Part shown: one piece after another, positions 5,055 through 6,357 of the stretch
Numbering within the stretch: position 1 is the first letter of the stretch
Layout of the letters: the number at the start of each line of letters is the position of its first letter
Assembly: GCA_964483175.1 (NCBI GenBank)
Contig: CAZAAT010000091.1
Coordinates: 1-6,357 of the forward strand
Length of the DNA stretch: 6,357 nt
DNA from: JAAYHC01 sp964483175
Lineage (GTDB): Bacteria; Bacillota; UBA5301
Reading direction: 5' to 3'
Translations under genes and position numbers: made by a program
The notes under the pieces: generated by a model
The model's database searches: none
Seen by the model: the letters and a program-made list of their open reading frames with translations, nothing else
What the model was told of the DNA's origin: nothing

Positions 5055-6357
5055 ATGAGCAACATTAAGTCTGCCAAAACTATATTAACGAAAAATTTAC
5101 GACATCTAGCCAAACGTTTTCCGCAGTATGTGCGATCGATCGAGGATGCTGAAAAACCGTTTGACCGTGTTGTAGAGGTCGCGCGCGATGGGTCGAACAC
5201 ACTCTTCCAAATAGTGGCGGATGGTCGGGTGGCTCTGCATAGCACCTATCATCCGAAAAGAGAAGCCCGTCGTTGGGCTGAAGGGCTTGGCGCTGAATGG
5301 GATTTGTTAATTCTCTTCGGGGTTAGTTTGGGTTATCATCTAGAAGCTATTAATGAGCTTTATCCGGGCAAAAACATTATTGTTATTGAAAATAGTTATA
5401 GTAACCTTAAGTTGGCCATGGAACATGTTGATTTTTCGACAATTTTACCCGTAGCGCAAATCATTGTGTCGAACGACCCGGATCGTGTTGGCAGAGAAGT
5501 GAGTGCAGATCTTTTGCAAAACTTGCGTCGGAATGTCATTGTGAAGTCCCTCCCTGGGTATGAACGTGCATACCCCGAGTATTGGTCGGCTTTGCTACAG
5601 TATATAAACGACCAAATTGTGTTATTCAAGAGTAATCTTGGCGCAAATTTAGCCTTTGGTTCACGTTGGTTATCAAATTTTCAATCGAACTTTATCAAAT
5701 ATATGGAAGCACCAGGCGTAAATTTGCTCTATAACGCATTTCAGGGTGTGCCGATTATCATTGTCGCCTCCGGCCCTTCGCTGGAAAAAAATATCCATTT
5801 GTTACCGCCTGTTAGAAACAGGGCATTTATTCTAGGTGTTGGCTCGGCGATCGGACCGTTGTTAAAAAACGACATAATACCTGACTTGTTGGTATCGTAC
5901 GACCCAACGGACGCAAACTACAAGCATTTTGCTGAAATACCGACCGAAAAAGTTCGGTTAGCCTATGCTTCTTCAATCAATCACCAAATCGTTTCCGCAT
6001 ACATGGGCCCTACTTTTTCTTTTAGTATTGATCGTTTTAGTTCATATTTTGAACAAGAAATCGGTCGAGTTAAGGGTTCATTAGATAGTGGCGCATCAGT
6101 TGCAGTATTGGGGCTAGACTTAGCCTTAAAAATGGGTGGCAACCCAATTATTTTCATTGGCCAGGATCTCGCTTTTACTAACTTAGTAAGTCATGCCAGC
6201 GGAAACAAAAGTTTTCGCACCATTTCTGAAGCAGATCAAGGTATATTTGCGACTCCAGGAATTAACGGTGAGGTATATACGAACAAGGTCTTTTGGGCAA
6301 TGAAATTGCAACTCGAGAGAATCATCCAAGAACGTTGTGCGACTCGAAAGGTCATCG
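5055..6357 (+). CDS. Motility-associated factor, MAF_flag10/DUF115 type (3' end outside window)
   Basis: The frame is open from ATG 5055 to the window edge, 434 codons, and continues beyond it. Three family signatures are visible: FGVSLGYHLEAI near residue 90, IIIVASGPSLEKN at residues 234-246, and SGASVAVLGLDLALKMGG leading into NPIIFIGQDLAFT (GQD at 369-371). In flagellar clusters these proteins (Maf) are linked to glycosylation of flagellin, usually with nonulosonic acids such as pseudaminic or legionaminic acid, in the cytoplasm before export. The DUF115 fold is shared with an archaeal pterin pyrophosphokinase (MptE), so databases often give that misleading name. AGGGA at 5041-5045 is the ribosome site. 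No sugar-synthesis genes are visible here, so the donor sugar cannot be stated. Full-length relatives are often about 600 residues or more, so a substantial C-terminal part is missing from view. Confidence 0.9.
   Translation, partial: MSNIKSAKTILTKNLRHLAKRFPQYVRSIEDAEKPFDRVVEVARDGSNTLFQIVADGRVALHSTYHPKREARRWAEGLGAEWDLLILFGVSLGYHLEAINELYPGKNIIVIENSYSNLKLAMEHVDFSTILPVAQIIVSNDPDRVGREVSADLLQNLRRNVIVKSLPGYERAYPEYWSALLQYINDQIVLFKSNLGANLAFGSRWLSNFQSNFIKYMEAPGVNLLYNAFQGVPIIIVASGPSLEKNIHLLPPVRNRAFILGVGSAIGPLLKNDIIPDLLVSYDPTDANYKHFAEIPTEKVRLAYASSINHQIVSAYMGPTFSFSIDRFSSYFEQEIGRVKGSLDSGASVAVLGLDLALKMGGNPIIFIGQDLAFTNLVSHASGNKSFRTISEADQGIFATPGINGEVYTNKVFWAMKLQLERIIQERCATRKVI

Overview
The window reads as a late flagellar (hook-filament) cluster of a Gram-positive bacterium, with every gene on the + strand. 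The order is flgN (3' tail only) - flgK - flgL - fliW - csrA - flagellin - uncharacterised gene - Maf/DUF115-type gene (5' part only). A fliW-csrA pair directly upstream of the flagellin gene, strong GGGGAGG-type ribosome sites, a TTG start on flgK and a flagellin beginning MIINHNIAALNTY all point to Firmicutes, most likely Clostridia or Negativicutes. The sequence alone does not place it to genus.

Bases 1-2410 hold the export-chaperone tail (flgN) and the two hook-filament junction proteins, FlgK and FlgL, tightly packed in one operon. Bases 2411-3268 hold fliW and csrA, the two halves of the protein switch that controls flagellin translation in Bacillus subtilis. A 72-base leader precedes fliW. 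It contains a near-consensus CsrA site (11 of 12 positions of RUACARGGAUGU) and a 12-base palindrome that could alternatively pair with the fliW ribosome site.

Bases 3269-3478 are a gene-free control region for flagellin. It has a candidate sigma-28 (SigD) promoter, a leader of about 155 bases rich in GGA motifs, a hairpin that shows GGA in its loop, and a ribosome site that itself contains a CsrA-type GGA motif. The flagellin gene (3479-4303) is short, with a reduced central region, and is closed by a strong intrinsic terminator at 4324-4353.

Bases 4456-6357 hold a 193-residue protein I cannot name and then the first 434 codons of a motility-associated factor (MAF_flag10/DUF115) protein, a family tied to flagellin glycosylation. 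This section is visibly richer in A+T than flgK.

How the parts probably work together (inference from B. subtilis): FliW is held by flagellin subunits until the FlgK/FlgL junction is complete and flagellin is exported. Freed FliW then takes CsrA off the flagellin mRNA and translation proceeds. Maf would modify flagellin before export. The least expected features are the CsrA site in front of fliW itself, the lysine-rich tail on FliW, and the unnamed gene between flagellin and Maf. I see no mobile elements, CRISPR arrays, tRNAs or rRNAs.
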